Below, in pieces: positions 53,191-62,875 of a stretch of DNA of 64,000 bases. The position numbers and the translations under genes are program-made. Position 1 is the first letter of the stretch; the number at the start of each line of letters is the position of its first letter. The stretch is from Pontixanthobacter luteolus (GTDB taxonomy: Bacteria > Pseudomonadota > Alphaproteobacteria > Sphingomonadales > Sphingomonadaceae). The DNA lies in assembly GCF_009828095.1 (NCBI RefSeq), contig NZ_WTYP01000002.1:749001-813000 (forward strand), in the 5' to 3' direction. The notes under the pieces are model-generated. The model was not told the DNA's origin. It ran no database searches and worked only from the letters and a program-made list of their open reading frames with translations.

Positions 53191-54201
53191 ATGAGCGATT
53201 TTCCAAAGACGATGCGCCTGATGAAGCGCGGCACAGATTTCCTTGGCAGCGAATACGCAATCATGTGCGGCGCGATGAGCTGGGTGAGTGAGCGCAATCT
53301 CGTTTCGGCGATCAGCAATGCAGGGGGGTTTGGCGTAATTGCCTGCGGCGCAATGACGCCGGCCCTGCTCGACACTGAAATAGCCGAAACGAAAAAGCTG
53401 ACCGGCAAGCCCTTCGGCGTGAACCTGATCACCATGCACCCCCAGCTATTCGATTTGATCGAAGTTTGCGGCAAGCACGGTGTTGGCCATGTTGTTCTGG
53501 CTGGCGGCATTCCTCCGAAAGGCAGCGTCGAAGCGATCAAGGCGTTCGGCGCGAAAGTTATCGTGTTTGCGCCGACCCTGGCTTTGGCGAAAAAGCTGCT
53601 TCGTAGCGGCGGCGATGCGTTGGTTATCGAAGGGATGGAGGCTGGCGGCCACATCGGGCCGGTTTCAACCAGCGTGCTCGCGCAGGAATTTCTGCCCGAA
53701 CTGTCGGAAGACCACCTCGTATTTGTCGCCGGAGGTATCGGGCGAGGGCAGGCGATTGCGGGCTATCTCGAAATGGGCGCGGTCGGTGTGCAGCTGGGCA
53801 CCCGGTTCGCCTGTGCGACAGAAAGCATCGCGCATGAAAACTTCAAGAAGGCCTTTTTCCGGGCAAACGCCCGCGACGCGATCACCAGTGTGCAGGTCGA
53901 TCCGCGACTGCCGGTAATCCCGGTGCGTGCGCTGAAGAACAAGGGAACCGAAGAGTTCACCGCCAAACAGATCGAAGTCGCGAAATTGCTGGATGAAGGC
54001 ACGGTCGAAATGGCCGAGGCGCAGCTGCAGATCGAACATTACTGGGCAGGCGCCCTGCGCCGTGCGGTGATCGACGGCGATGTCGAAAACGGGTCCATCA
54101 TGGCCGGACAGTCCGTCGGGATGCTCAAGGCTGAAGAGCCTGTCGTCGACATCATGCAAAAGCTGATGACGCAAAGTGAAGAGGCGCTGACGCGGCGGTA
54201 A
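53191..54201 (+). CDS. Nitronate monooxygenase family flavoprotein
   Basis: FMN-dependent TIM-barrel oxidoreductase of the 2-nitropropane dioxygenase family, 336 residues. [31 protein letters not shown] and [29 protein letters not shown] form the FMN phosphate-binding barrel ends. Some relatives are enoyl-ACP reductases (FabK), so nitronate activity is a family label. Its stop is 1 nt from the purU start, so it forms an operon with purU and the SDR. Confidence 0.87.
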   Translation: MSDFPKTMRLMKRGTDFLGSEYAIMCGAMSWVSERNLVSAISNAGGFGVIACGAMTPALLDTEIAETKKLTGKPFGVNLITMHPQLFDLIEVCGKHGVGHVVLAGGIPPKGSVEAIKAFGAKVIVFAPTLALAKKLLRSGGDALVIEGMEAGGHIGPVSTSVLAQEFLPELSEDHLVFVAGGIGRGQAIAGYLEMGAVGVQLGTRFACATESIAHENFKKAFFRANARDAITSVQVDPRLPVIPVRALKNKGTEEFTAKQIEVAKLLDEGTVEMAEAQLQIEHYWAGALRRAVIDGDVENGSIMAGQSVGMLKAEEPVVDIMQKLMTQSEEALTRR

Positions 54202-54202
54202 A

Positions 54203-55057
54203 ATGTCCGATGCGCTGATCCTCACCCTGTCATGCCCGGACCGGCCGGGCATTACCGCCAATGTCACCGGCTTCTTGTTCGAACATGGCTGCAACATTCT
54301 GGAGGCGCAGCAATTCAACGACCGTGAAAGCGACGCGTTCTTCATGCGTATCGCTTTCAATCCCGCAGGTGCGTCGGCAGAGGCCTTGCGCGCGGGGTTT
54401 GCCGCTTTCGCTTTGCGGCAAGAGATGGACTGGAAAATCGCGAGCCGTTCGCGCCCGCGCCGGGTCATGTTGATGGTGAGCAAGTTCGACCATTGCCTGG
54501 CAAGTCTGCTCTACCGCTGGCGGATCGGGGAGCTGGCGATGGATCCTGTGGCAATCGTTTCCAATCACCCCCGCGAAGCCATCAGCCATACCGATATCGG
54601 CGACGTCCCGTTCCATCATCTGCCAATCACGCGAGATACGAAGGATGAACAGGAAGCGCAGGTTCGCGCCATCGCAGATGAAACAGACGCGGAGCTGATC
54701 GTTTTGGCGCGGTATATGCAGATTTTGTCGGACCGGCAGGCTGCGTATTTTTCGGGGCGCTGCATAAACATCCATCACAGCTTTCTGCCGGGCTTCAAAG
54801 GCGCGAAACCGTATCATCAGGCGCACGCACGCGGCGTGAAGATGATCGGGGCGACGGCGCATTACGTAACCACCGACCTCGACGAAGGGCCGATCATCCA
54901 TCAGGATGCCGAAAGCATCAGTCATGCGGACAGTCCCGATGATCTGGTACGCAAGGGCCGTGATATCGAAAACCGCGTGCTGGCAGAAGCGGTGCGATTG
55001 CATCTCGAGGAGAGGGTGCTGCTGAATGGTCAGCGCACTGTGGTGTTCAAGGGGTAG
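54203..55057 (+). CDS. purU: Formyltetrahydrofolate deformylase PurU
   Basis: Hydrolyses 10-formyl-THF to THF and formate, 284 residues. An N-terminal ACT domain ([25 protein letters not shown]) is followed by the formyltransferase-fold catalytic domain: [20 protein letters not shown] supplies catalytic Asn and His, and [20 protein letters not shown] supplies Asp. It is 1 nt after the flavoprotein gene and 5 nt before an SDR gene, so all three are co-transcribed. Confidence 0.96.
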   Translation: MSDALILTLSCPDRPGITANVTGFLFEHGCNILEAQQFNDRESDAFFMRIAFNPAGASAEALRAGFAAFALRQEMDWKIASRSRPRRVMLMVSKFDHCLASLLYRWRIGELAMDPVAIVSNHPREAISHTDIGDVPFHHLPITRDTKDEQEAQVRAIADETDAELIVLARYMQILSDRQAAYFSGRCINIHHSFLPGFKGAKPYHQAHARGVKMIGATAHYVTTDLDEGPIIHQDAESISHADSPDDLVRKGRDIENRVLAEAVRLHLEERVLLNGQRTVVFKG

Positions 55058-55062
55058 TTTAA

Positions 55063-55851
55063 ATGTCCGAATTTCCATTGCCGAATGTTTCTAACGATCT
55101 GACCGGACGGGTCGCGCTGGTCACCGGCGCATCATCCGGCCTCGGGGAACGGTTCGCCCGGGTACTGGCCTCGCAAGGTGCATCAGTCGCACTTTGTGCA
55201 CGCCGTATAGACCGGCTGGAATCGCTAGCAGGGGAGATTACGGAAGCGGGCGGCAAGGCTGTGGCGGTCCAGATGGACGCTATGGATGCCGATGCGCTAG
55301 TCGCTGCGGTGGACGCGGCCGAGGCGGCTTTCGGCACGGTCGACATTCTCATCAACAATGCTGGCATCCCCGACGCGCAGCGCGCTCACAAGATGTCGGT
55401 CGATCTGGTGGACCGCGTGCTGGGCATCAATGTTCGCGCGCCGTGGCTGCTTTCAACCGAGGTCGCACGGCGCCTGATAGAGGCAAAGAAACCCGGCAAC
55501 ATCGTCAACATCAGCTCGACCGCGCATTACCGTTATGATGGCGGCGGGGCAGCGCTCTATTCGGTCAGCAAGACCGCTGTTGCGCGGATGACGGAAACGC
55601 TCAGCACTGAATGGGCCTATGCAAATATCAACGTCAACGCGATCGCGCCGGGAATGTTCGTCAGCGAAATGACCGACGGCATGTTCGAAAGAATTGGCGA
55701 CCCGCGCGAATGGGTCGCCCGCAAGCGCGTGCCCGTGCCTGCCCAGCTGGACTCTACCCTGCTGTATCTGTGCAGCGCGGCCAGCGAATGCGTGACCGGC
55801 GCAGTGATCAAGGTTGATGACGGGCAAAGCGCGCGGATGCGGATGGGTTGA
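55063..55851 (+). CDS. Classical SDR family oxidoreductase
   Basis: 262-residue NAD(P)-dependent dehydrogenase. Cofactor loop VTGASSGLGERFARVLASQGA, NNAG at about residue 97, catalytic Ser in NISSTAHY, and YSVSK with Tyr and Lys. SDRs with this pattern reduce 3-ketoacyl or similar carbonyls; the substrate cannot be named. It is third gene of the flavoprotein-purU-SDR operon. Confidence 0.9.
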   Translation: MSEFPLPNVSNDLTGRVALVTGASSGLGERFARVLASQGASVALCARRIDRLESLAGEITEAGGKAVAVQMDAMDADALVAAVDAAEAAFGTVDILINNAGIPDAQRAHKMSVDLVDRVLGINVRAPWLLSTEVARRLIEAKKPGNIVNISSTAHYRYDGGGAALYSVSKTAVARMTETLSTEWAYANINVNAIAPGMFVSEMTDGMFERIGDPREWVARKRVPVPAQLDSTLLYLCSAASECVTGAVIKVDDGQSARMRMG

Positions 55852-55861
55852 GCTACGGGCG

Positions 55862-56143
55862 CTAACCCGCCGATTTGCTCCACGGCCATCTGCGTGGTTT
55901 GCGTGCAGGGCCTGCTTCCCCGGTAATCTGGTAAAGATAGTTGCCAAGAACGCTCGCCTCGTTCCGGTCGAGCAGCAGCCGCATGATTTGCGGGCGCCCG
56001 CGCGGCGTCTTGCCGGGCGGGAAATATTCGAGCTTCAGATGTATTCGTCCCTCGATCTCAGACGAATCCCATCCGACCAAGACGCCGATCTGTTCGGTCG
56101 GCCGGTCGGATGGGGTCGTTATCGGATCTTCAGACCGCGGCAT
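55862..56143 (-). CDS. Conserved hypothetical protein overlapping the aldehyde dehydrogenase gene
   Basis: 93-residue protein of unknown function without signal peptide or membrane helix. A beta-rich core (IGVLVGWDSSEIEGRIHLKLEYFP) is followed by a helix (RPQIMRLLLDRNEASVLGNYLYQITGEAG) and a basic tail (RKPRRWPWSK). Its start lies inside the 3' end of the aldehyde dehydrogenase gene (14-bp overlap), implying co-expression. Confidence 0.65.
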   Translation of the reverse strand: MPRSEDPITTPSDRPTEQIGVLVGWDSSEIEGRIHLKLEYFPPGKTPRGRPQIMRLLLDRNEASVLGNYLYQITGEAGPARKPRRWPWSKSAG

Positions 56144-57554
56144 CTTTCTTGATCGTGATCACCTGCGGATAGGTAAATTCGCTCAGCCCTTCCTTGCCGT
56201 ACTCAGCGCCGAAGCCGGACTGCTTGTGTCCGCCAAATGGCGCGAAGGGCGAGAGGTGGAGGAATTCGTTGATCCAGACTGTGCCGGTCTCAAGCTGTTC
56301 CGCAATTTCGACACCCTTGTCGGTGTCCTTGGTCCAGACAGCACCGGCAAGCCCGTATTCGGAATTGTTGGCACGCTCGATCACTTCGTCGGTGGTCGAG
56401 AATTTCATCAGCGGCATTACCGGCCCGAATTGTTCTTCTGCCACGATCCGCGCATCTTCCGGCGGATTGTCCATGATCGTGATCGGCACGTAATAGCCTG
56501 TACCCGACGGGTCGACATTGCCGCCTGTCAGGAATTTGTAGCCATTGTCTTTGGCATCCTGAATCAGTTCGCAAACGCGGTCGAACTGCTTCTTGTTCTG
56601 GATCGGACCGACACCAGTTCCCTGCTGCGCGCCATCGCCGACAACAACATTCTTGGCGACTTCAGCAATTGCAGCGCTCAGCTCGTCATAGATGTCTTCG
56701 TGGATGTAAATGCGTTTTGCAGCGACGCAGATCTGCCCTGCATTGCTGAAGCTGGACCAGAACAGCTGTTCGGCAACCTTCTGCACATCGGCATCTGGAA
56801 GAACGATCGACGCGTCGTTTCCGCCCAGTTCCAGCGTGATACGCTTAAGGTCCTTCGATGCGCCTTCCATGATCTTCTTGCCGGTCGCGGTGGAGCCGGT
56901 GAAGGTGATCTTGTCGATATCCGGATGCTCGGTGATCAGCGGGCCAAGCGTATCTTCGCCAGTGATGATGTTGACGACACCTGCTGGCGCGATGTCCTTG
57001 ATCAGTTCGGCAATCCGCAGCGTAGCCAGCGGGGTGAACGGCGAAGGTTTCAGCACGATGGTGCAGCCCGACAGCAGGGCGGGGGCGATTTTCTGCATCG
57101 CCATCATAACCGGGAAGTTCCACGGCACGATTCCGCCGACAACACCAACCGGTACGCGGCGAGTACGGCTGAGGCGCTGGTCGCTGTCTTCGTTGATTTC
57201 GTCATCGAGGCTGAGCGTGGACTGCGCAGACATCATGCCAGCAGCGCCGTAAATTTCGCCCTTGGCTTGATCGTGAGGCTTCCCCTGCTCACTCGTCAGA
57301 AGGCGGAAAAGCTCGTCGGCGTTTTCCTTGATTGCGCCGGCCATGGCCTGGATCACTGCGCGGCGATCGTCGATCGGGGTCTTTGACCAAGTCTTGAACG
57401 CGGTGCGCGCGGCGGCGACAGCACGGTCAAGTTCGTCCTTCCCGCAGGACGGGACCAGGCCAATAACCTCTTCATTCGCTGGATTAAGAACTTCCATCGT
57501 GTCTGCTGTGCTGACGAGCTCGCCGCCGATCAGGTTCTGGTAAGTCTTGGTCAT
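56130..57554 (-). CDS. NAD(P)-dependent aldehyde dehydrogenase
   Basis: 474-residue aldehyde dehydrogenase. VPWNFPVMMAMQKIAPALLSG is the cofactor and oxyanion Asn region. FTGSTATGKKIMEG and TLELGGNDASIV (catalytic Glu) follow, with the nucleophile Cys in FSNAGQICVAAKRIYIHE, and late EEQFGPVMPL and WINEFLHLSPFAPFGGHKQSGFGAEYG. It resembles succinate-semialdehyde and broad-substrate enzymes. GGGAG precedes the ATG. It sits just downstream of the PQQ alcohol dehydrogenase on the same strand, fitting a second oxidation step. Confidence 0.92.
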   Translation of the reverse strand: MTKTYQNLIGGELVSTADTMEVLNPANEEVIGLVPSCGKDELDRAVAAARTAFKTWSKTPIDDRRAVIQAMAGAIKENADELFRLLTSEQGKPHDQAKGEIYGAAGMMSAQSTLSLDDEINEDSDQRLSRTRRVPVGVVGGIVPWNFPVMMAMQKIAPALLSGCTIVLKPSPFTPLATLRIAELIKDIAPAGVVNIITGEDTLGPLITEHPDIDKITFTGSTATGKKIMEGASKDLKRITLELGGNDASIVLPDADVQKVAEQLFWSSFSNAGQICVAAKRIYIHEDIYDELSAAIAEVAKNVVVGDGAQQGTGVGPIQNKKQFDRVCELIQDAKDNGYKFLTGGNVDPSGTGYYVPITIMDNPPEDARIVAEEQFGPVMPLMKFSTTDEVIERANNSEYGLAGAVWTKDTDKGVEIAEQLETGTVWINEFLHLSPFAPFGGHKQSGFGAEYGKEGLSEFTYPQVITIKKDAAV

Positions 57555-57660
57555 CGTAATCTCCCAATAATCCGTCTGGCCGCGCGGCTACGCGGCGTTG
57601 ATTCGCTATGCCGCAAACCTAACACGCGGCAGGCTGAAACCTAAGTGATTTGGCGCGAAC

Positions 57661-59802
57661 CTATTGTTCGGTGGACATCACCTTATCTTGATTGGCGCGG
57701 AATATGATCCACTCGCGGATCGCGTCGATCTGCTCCTTCGACAGCGAGCCTTTGAAGCTGGCCATTCCGTTATCCTGCAGTGCGCCGTCATGTACGATGC
57801 TGAGCCAGGCTGCCTTGTTTTCCAGCGTGCCGCTGCGCCGAAGATCGGGCAGCACGGTCGAACCGACTGCGCCTGGCGCATGGCATACCGCGCAGTAGCG
57901 GGCATAACTCTTGCCGCCAGCTGCGATAATGTCTGCCGAGGCGCGGCTGGGGGGCGGATCAAGCGGTGCGGTCGCCATATCCTGCGCTTCCGGTAGCGCA
58001 GATGTGCCGCCCAGTTTGAACACCAGCATTCGGCTGACGTTGCGCACAGGTGCCTTGCGCTTCATCAATTCACCGTCGACTGACAATGCGTAGGCACCGC
58101 CCCAGCCAGCCAGCACAGCAACATATTGCTCGCCGTCAACGGTGTAGGTGATGGGCGGTGCGACCACGCCGGTTTGCGCAGGGAAGCTCCACAGCTTGTC
58201 GCCGGTTGCGGCATTGTAGGCGTTGAATTCGCTGCCAGCCGTACCCTGAAACACAAGGCCGCCAGCAGTCGCCAGCAGGCCGCCGTTCCACGGGCCCGGA
58301 TGTTCGACGGTCCAGCGCGGCTCACCCTTTACAGGGTCCCAGGCGACCAGCATTCCGCGCAGCGTCCCTGCGACTTCGCGGCGGAAACCCTCGTCAGGCG
58401 GAAGGTCTCCTGCGGCCAGATCAAAGCCGACATTGAAGCCGCGGTTCACATCGGGTTTCCAATCCGCTTCAGGCGCGTACATCATCGCCGCTTCAAAAGC
58501 TGGAATGTAGACCAGACCTTCGCCCGGGTGAAACGCCATTGGGTGCCAGTTATGACCGCCCAGTGCGCCGGGTGTCACCATCGCAGGCTTGCCGGTCTTG
58601 TCGATACGGGTTTCCGGGTTCTCTATCGGTCTGCCGTTTTCGTCGATGCCGGTGGCCCAGTTGAGCGTGACGTAGGGATCGCCGGAAATGAATTCGCCTG
58701 TTTCGCGGTCGAGCACGTAGAAGAAACCGTTTTTCGGCGCCTGCATCAGCACCTTTCGCTGCTCACCCTCAATCTCGAGATCGGCCAGCATGATGTGCTG
58801 CGTGGCCGTGTAATCCCATGTCTCGCCCGGCGTCGTCTGGTAATGCCAGACATATTCGCCTGTCTCAGGCCGAACTGCGACGATGCTGGAAAGATAGAGG
58901 TTGTCGCCTTCGCCGGTGCCGTCTTCACCGGGCGAACGATAAGCGCGGTTCCACGGGCTGCCATTGCCAACCCCGACATAGAGCAGGTCGAGCTCCGGAT
59001 CGTAGGCCATTGCATCCCACACCGTGCCGCCGCCGCCAATGCCGCTTTCGCTACCCAGCACATCGCCCGACCAGGTTTCCGCCGCCTTGCGCAGATATTC
59101 GGGCGAATTCTCATCTTCATCGCCGCCGGGGACGGTGTAGAACCGCCATAATTCCTCGCCGCTATCTGCGTCATACGCGCCGAAATAGCCGCGCACGCCG
59201 AATTCAGCGCCCCCGCTGCCGATTAGCACCTTGCCATCGATAACCCTGGGCGCGCCGGTGATTGTGTAGCTCTTGGCCTGGTCGACGGTTACCTTTTCCC
59301 ATTCGACCTTGCCGGTTTCACGGTCCAGCTTGACCAGCCTGCCGTCGAGCGTGCCGAGAAACAGCGCATCGCCCCATGCTGCAAGCCCGCGGTTCACGAC
59401 ATCGCAGCATGCCTTGACCCCGGTTTCGCCGGGTACTTCGGGATCGTAGGTCCAGATCTCTTCACCCGTTGCAGCGTTGTAGGCTTTCACCTTGCTCCAT
59501 GCGGTGGTGAAATACATCACGCCGTCGATCACCAGCGGTGTCGATTCCTGACCGCGCGCGGTGTCCATATCGGCCGACCATGCGAGGCCAAGTTCGCCGA
59601 CATTCTCGGTGTTGATCTTATCGAGAGGAGAGAACCGCTGCTCTTCGTAATTGCGGCCGTAGGTGATCCAGTTGGCATCATCCGCCTGTGCGCCCAGCAG
59701 GCGTTCTGCACTGATGCCGGCCTCGCTCATTTTCTCGCCGCAACCGGCAAGTGCCCCTGTAACGGCAAGCGCTGCAAACGCAGCGAACGCGATCTTCCTC
59801 AT
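57661..59802 (-). CDS. PQQ-dependent quinohemoprotein alcohol dehydrogenase, predicted lipoprotein
   Basis: 713 residues. A signal with lipobox LAGC (MRKIAFAAFAALAVTGALAGC) precedes an eight-blade PQQ propeller. The vicinal Cys pair is in VKACCDVVNRG, the catalytic Asp in GETWDYTATQ; the absence of a second Asp two residues on suggests a calcium-type rather than lanthanide-type enzyme. A C-terminal cytochrome c domain holds CAVCH. It oxidises alcohols in the periplasm and passes electrons to cytochrome. GAGAGGGA precedes the ATG; upstream frames belong to the divergent gene. The lipobox is unusual for a family generally described as soluble. Confidence 0.93.
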   Translation of the reverse strand: MRKIAFAAFAALAVTGALAGCGEKMSEAGISAERLLGAQADDANWITYGRNYEEQRFSPLDKINTENVGELGLAWSADMDTARGQESTPLVIDGVMYFTTAWSKVKAYNAATGEEIWTYDPEVPGETGVKACCDVVNRGLAAWGDALFLGTLDGRLVKLDRETGKVEWEKVTVDQAKSYTITGAPRVIDGKVLIGSGGAEFGVRGYFGAYDADSGEELWRFYTVPGGDEDENSPEYLRKAAETWSGDVLGSESGIGGGGTVWDAMAYDPELDLLYVGVGNGSPWNRAYRSPGEDGTGEGDNLYLSSIVAVRPETGEYVWHYQTTPGETWDYTATQHIMLADLEIEGEQRKVLMQAPKNGFFYVLDRETGEFISGDPYVTLNWATGIDENGRPIENPETRIDKTGKPAMVTPGALGGHNWHPMAFHPGEGLVYIPAFEAAMMYAPEADWKPDVNRGFNVGFDLAAGDLPPDEGFRREVAGTLRGMLVAWDPVKGEPRWTVEHPGPWNGGLLATAGGLVFQGTAGSEFNAYNAATGDKLWSFPAQTGVVAPPITYTVDGEQYVAVLAGWGGAYALSVDGELMKRKAPVRNVSRMLVFKLGGTSALPEAQDMATAPLDPPPSRASADIIAAGGKSYARYCAVCHAPGAVGSTVLPDLRRSGTLENKAAWLSIVHDGALQDNGMASFKGSLSKEQIDAIREWIIFRANQDKVMSTEQ

Positions 59803-59941
59803 TTGGTTTCCCTCTCCCAAGGATTTTGCGGACCCTGTATTCAGTCGTCCTTTGCAACTGTTCTGCCGTATCTTGCAGCGCGAGTCCATTGCCTGCATGA
59901 TCGGCAAGGGTAGGGCAGCAGAATGAAAACGGAGATGCAGG

Positions 59942-60871
59942 ATGTGTGATGATTTCACCAAAGAGCAGGAAGACGAAGCAATCCGGCGGATGAAGCTGAG
60001 CCGCCGCCAGTTTGCCGCGCTCTCCGGTACGGCGGCGATCGCTGCCTGCGCGCCGAACGAAGTCGATGCGGTTTCAGGATCGGACCCGGGTCCAGGTACA
60101 TCCTCTTCGCGCGAACCCCTGCTGCTGACCAAGGCGAGTGAAGTCTCTTTCGCGACCCCGGACGGCACCATGGACGCGTATTTCGTCCACCCGCACCCGG
60201 GCACAACGCGCAAGAAAAGCCCCGCAGTCATCATGTGGCCCGACATCGCTGGCCTGCGCGAAGCCTATCAGATCATGGCCACTCGGCTTGCAGAGCAGGG
60301 TTACGCAGTGCTTGCGATGAACCAGTACTACCGCAATGCCAAAGCGCCCGTGTTGGGGAGCTTCATGGAATGGCGGACTGACGCGGGCCGCGCGAAGCTG
60401 CGTCCGATGATTGATAATCTCGACAGTTTTGCAATTCGCCGAGATGCGCAGGCGGCTGTCGAGTTTCTTGACGCGCAGGACGCAGTCGATACGTCGCGCG
60501 GTATCGGATCATGTGGCTATTGCATGGGCGGGCCGTTCACCGTTTACAGCACCGCGGCGGTCCCGGGGCGGGTCAAGGCCGCTGCCAGTTTCCATGGCGG
60601 CGGATTGGTGCGTGACGATGCTGAAAGCCCTCACAAGCTGATGCAGAAAACACAGGCGAGCTACCTGTTCGCCATTGCCCAGAACGACGATGCAAAAGCG
60701 CCCGGTGACAAGACAGCGTTGAGGGCGGCATCGGAAAGCTCGGGTCGCCCCGCAGAGATCGAGGTCTACAACGCCGACCACGGTTGGTGCACCATCGATT
60801 CGCCGGTTTATGACGAGTTGGAGGCTGAGCGGGCCAAGGCGCGGATGCTGGCGCTGTTCGCGGGTTTATAG
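59942..60871 (+). CDS. Dienelactone hydrolase family protein with Tat/lipoprotein signal
   Basis: 309 residues. A Tat motif (SRRQFAALSG) and a Cys in AAIAACAP suggest a Tat-exported lipoprotein. The alpha/beta-hydrolase core has the Cys nucleophile in GSCGYCMGGPF and a late NADHGWC His. Dienelactone hydrolases act on lactones and esters; the substrate is unknown. GGAG and AGG lie before the ATG. It is divergent from the PQQ dehydrogenase with a 139-bp gap, suggesting shared regulation (inference). Confidence 0.85.
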   Translation: MCDDFTKEQEDEAIRRMKLSRRQFAALSGTAAIAACAPNEVDAVSGSDPGPGTSSSREPLLLTKASEVSFATPDGTMDAYFVHPHPGTTRKKSPAVIMWPDIAGLREAYQIMATRLAEQGYAVLAMNQYYRNAKAPVLGSFMEWRTDAGRAKLRPMIDNLDSFAIRRDAQAAVEFLDAQDAVDTSRGIGSCGYCMGGPFTVYSTAAVPGRVKAAASFHGGGLVRDDAESPHKLMQKTQASYLFAIAQNDDAKAPGDKTALRAASESSGRPAEIEVYNADHGWCTIDSPVYDELEAERAKARMLALFAGL

Positions 60872-60922
60872 CCACTGGGTTCCGGGCGCGGGCGGAGCGG
60901 GAGGTGCTGTCTAACTGGTCCG

Positions 60923-62755
60923 TCAGCTAGCCAGGCGTAGCAGGTTCCGGCCATCGCTCTTGGCTTGGTAAAGCGCCGCATCGGCGGCCTGCATAAGCCA
61001 CGTGTCGTCTGCACCGTCGCGGTGGGACGCGATGCCGATACTGACAGTGACAAGATCCAGTTCCTCGCCCGTCCAGTCGGCCAACTGGATTGCGATACGG
61101 ACACGTTCGCAGATCAGTTTTGCAATTTCAGGTGCGGCGCCGGGCATGACAATCAGGAACTCTTCCCCGCCAAGGCGGCCAACGAAATCTTCCTCGCGCA
61201 GGGCGCTGGAGCACAGTGAGGCAACCTGTTGCAGAACATGGTCGCCGACTGCGTGCCCAAACCGGTCATTGATCGATTTGAAGTGGTCGACATCCAGAAT
61301 TCCGACGGCCAGTTGGGAACCTCCAGCCTCTGCCACCTTGATCGCATCGGCGAGCACCATCATCACCTTCCGGCGATTGGCGATACCGGTAAGCTGGTCG
61401 GTTTCCGCCAAGCGCATAGAATTTTCGGCTTCGCGCAAAGCGCTTTCGCGGGCCTGGCGCAGTTCTTCGAGTATTTCGGTCTGTGCGGTTATGTCCTGCA
61501 GGGTTCCGAACAAGCCGGCGAAATTGCCGCGGTCGTCAAATCGCGCTTCACCGATGCTGGTGATGAACCGAACCTCGCCATCTGGCCGAACGACCCGGGC
61601 GTTGTACGTAAATCCATCTTGCTGTTGCAGCGCCCGAAGCAAGGTCGTGCGCACATTCTCGCGGTCGTCTTCATGGTAAAGGTCCAGCGAGGTGCCCTGC
61701 TTGATCGCGCCGGTTTTTTCCGGCCTGAAATGATCCGCATCCAGCCCGTGAATCTGATAGACTTCGTTCGACCAGCCAAGCTCTGCGCCGTCGCTACCCA
61801 CGTGCCAATGGCCAAGTTTGGCAGCGCTTTCGGCAAGCTCAAGAAAGTAGTTCGATTCTGCATAGTTTGCGATCAGGCGCCGCTTTTGCTCCAACAGGGC
61901 GGAAAGCGGCCAGGCCGCTATCAACAGGCTAAGAAGGTAGAATTGGAAAAAGAGCGTGCCTGCATTCCGGCCGCCCTCGATCAGCGGGACTGCGCCTGCG
62001 CCGCCGGCAAGCGTGAGGGTGCCTGCCATCGCAACACTGAACACGCCTACCGCCGTACCCACGCCGCCCAGGCGGTAGGTCGCAATTAGAACCCCGATCA
62101 GCGGCAGGAACAGCAGCGGATACGCAGTCTGGCCGAATACGCCGGCACTCAGCGCGATGAGAATGACTGCAATTCCGAACGATTCAACCAGATTTCCCGT
62201 CGTTACACGAACCTTGTCAGAGGTAATTATCCGGACAACGGTGACGATCAGCGGGGTGACGATCAGCGTCCCCAGCAAAGTGGTCGTGGCCCAGGATTCG
62301 ACGAATGGTACTGACAGCTTCCCGCTCAGGAAGCCGGCAATCAATGCAGCAGAGAGCGTGCCGATAATGGCGCTGCCGCAAAACCGGCCAACGCTCCTGA
62401 GGTTGGAAAAATTGCCGACCTGCCCGCTGGCCCGGCCGTAGAGGCAAAGCCATGTGATCATCAGCGCCTCGCAGACGTTGGCGATCGTGAACAGGGCTGC
62501 ATCGGACCATGTGGCGTTCGCCTGGCCATTGGCAACAAAGCTGGCGAGCGCGATGCAGATCACAATGGCCGGGCGCTGCGGTTTTGAAGATAGCAGCAAA
62601 GCGGCCACGAACACCCCGCTTGAGGGCCAGATTGTCGCCAGGCCGCTTACGCCTTCTGTCAGGTACAGCGAAAGGGCCGCCAGTGCGTAATACGCAAGGC
62701 CGGCGGTAATCGCTGCGATCGGAAGTCGCGCGTAGAATGTGCGAAGCGCATCCAT
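60923..62755 (-). CDS. MASE1-PAS-GGDEF diguanylate cyclase
   Basis: 610 residues. The MASE1 membrane sensor (about 1-290, eight helices; IWPSSGV in helix 2) is followed by a PAS/PAC segment with HVGSDGAELGWSNEVYQIHGL, then a complete GGDEF domain. The signature loop is GGEEF, metal sites are in DVDHFKSINDRFGHAVGD, and an inhibitory RxxD site (REED) sits exactly five residues before GGEEF. Catalytically competent and feedback-inhibited c-di-GMP synthesis is predicted. Monocistronic. Confidence 0.92.
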   Translation of the reverse strand: MDALRTFYARLPIAAITAGLAYYALAALSLYLTEGVSGLATIWPSSGVFVAALLLSSKPQRPAIVICIALASFVANGQANATWSDAALFTIANVCEALMITWLCLYGRASGQVGNFSNLRSVGRFCGSAIIGTLSAALIAGFLSGKLSVPFVESWATTTLLGTLIVTPLIVTVVRIITSDKVRVTTGNLVESFGIAVILIALSAGVFGQTAYPLLFLPLIGVLIATYRLGGVGTAVGVFSVAMAGTLTLAGGAGAVPLIEGGRNAGTLFFQFYLLSLLIAAWPLSALLEQKRRLIANYAESNYFLELAESAAKLGHWHVGSDGAELGWSNEVYQIHGLDADHFRPEKTGAIKQGTSLDLYHEDDRENVRTTLLRALQQQDGFTYNARVVRPDGEVRFITSIGEARFDDRGNFAGLFGTLQDITAQTEILEELRQARESALREAENSMRLAETDQLTGIANRRKVMMVLADAIKVAEAGGSQLAVGILDVDHFKSINDRFGHAVGDHVLQQVASLCSSALREEDFVGRLGGEEFLIVMPGAAPEIAKLICERVRIAIQLADWTGEELDLVTVSIGIASHRDGADDTWLMQAADAALYQAKSDGRNLLRLAS

Positions 62756-62875
62756 CCGCAGCCTTATGACCGGGGCTGGTAAAGGACTTGATAACCGTGT
62801 TGCCTGTTTTGCTGCCTGCTTTCCACCCGCGTCCGGTTGGTCTAGTGTCTGACCACGTTACTTGGGAGAAAGCCC

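Noticed and set aside
53037-53291. Small frame with CxxCxxxxxC ahead of the nitronate monooxygenase gene
   Set aside because: Overlaps the certain gene by 100 bases in another frame and has no ribosome site; the Cys pattern is probably chance.
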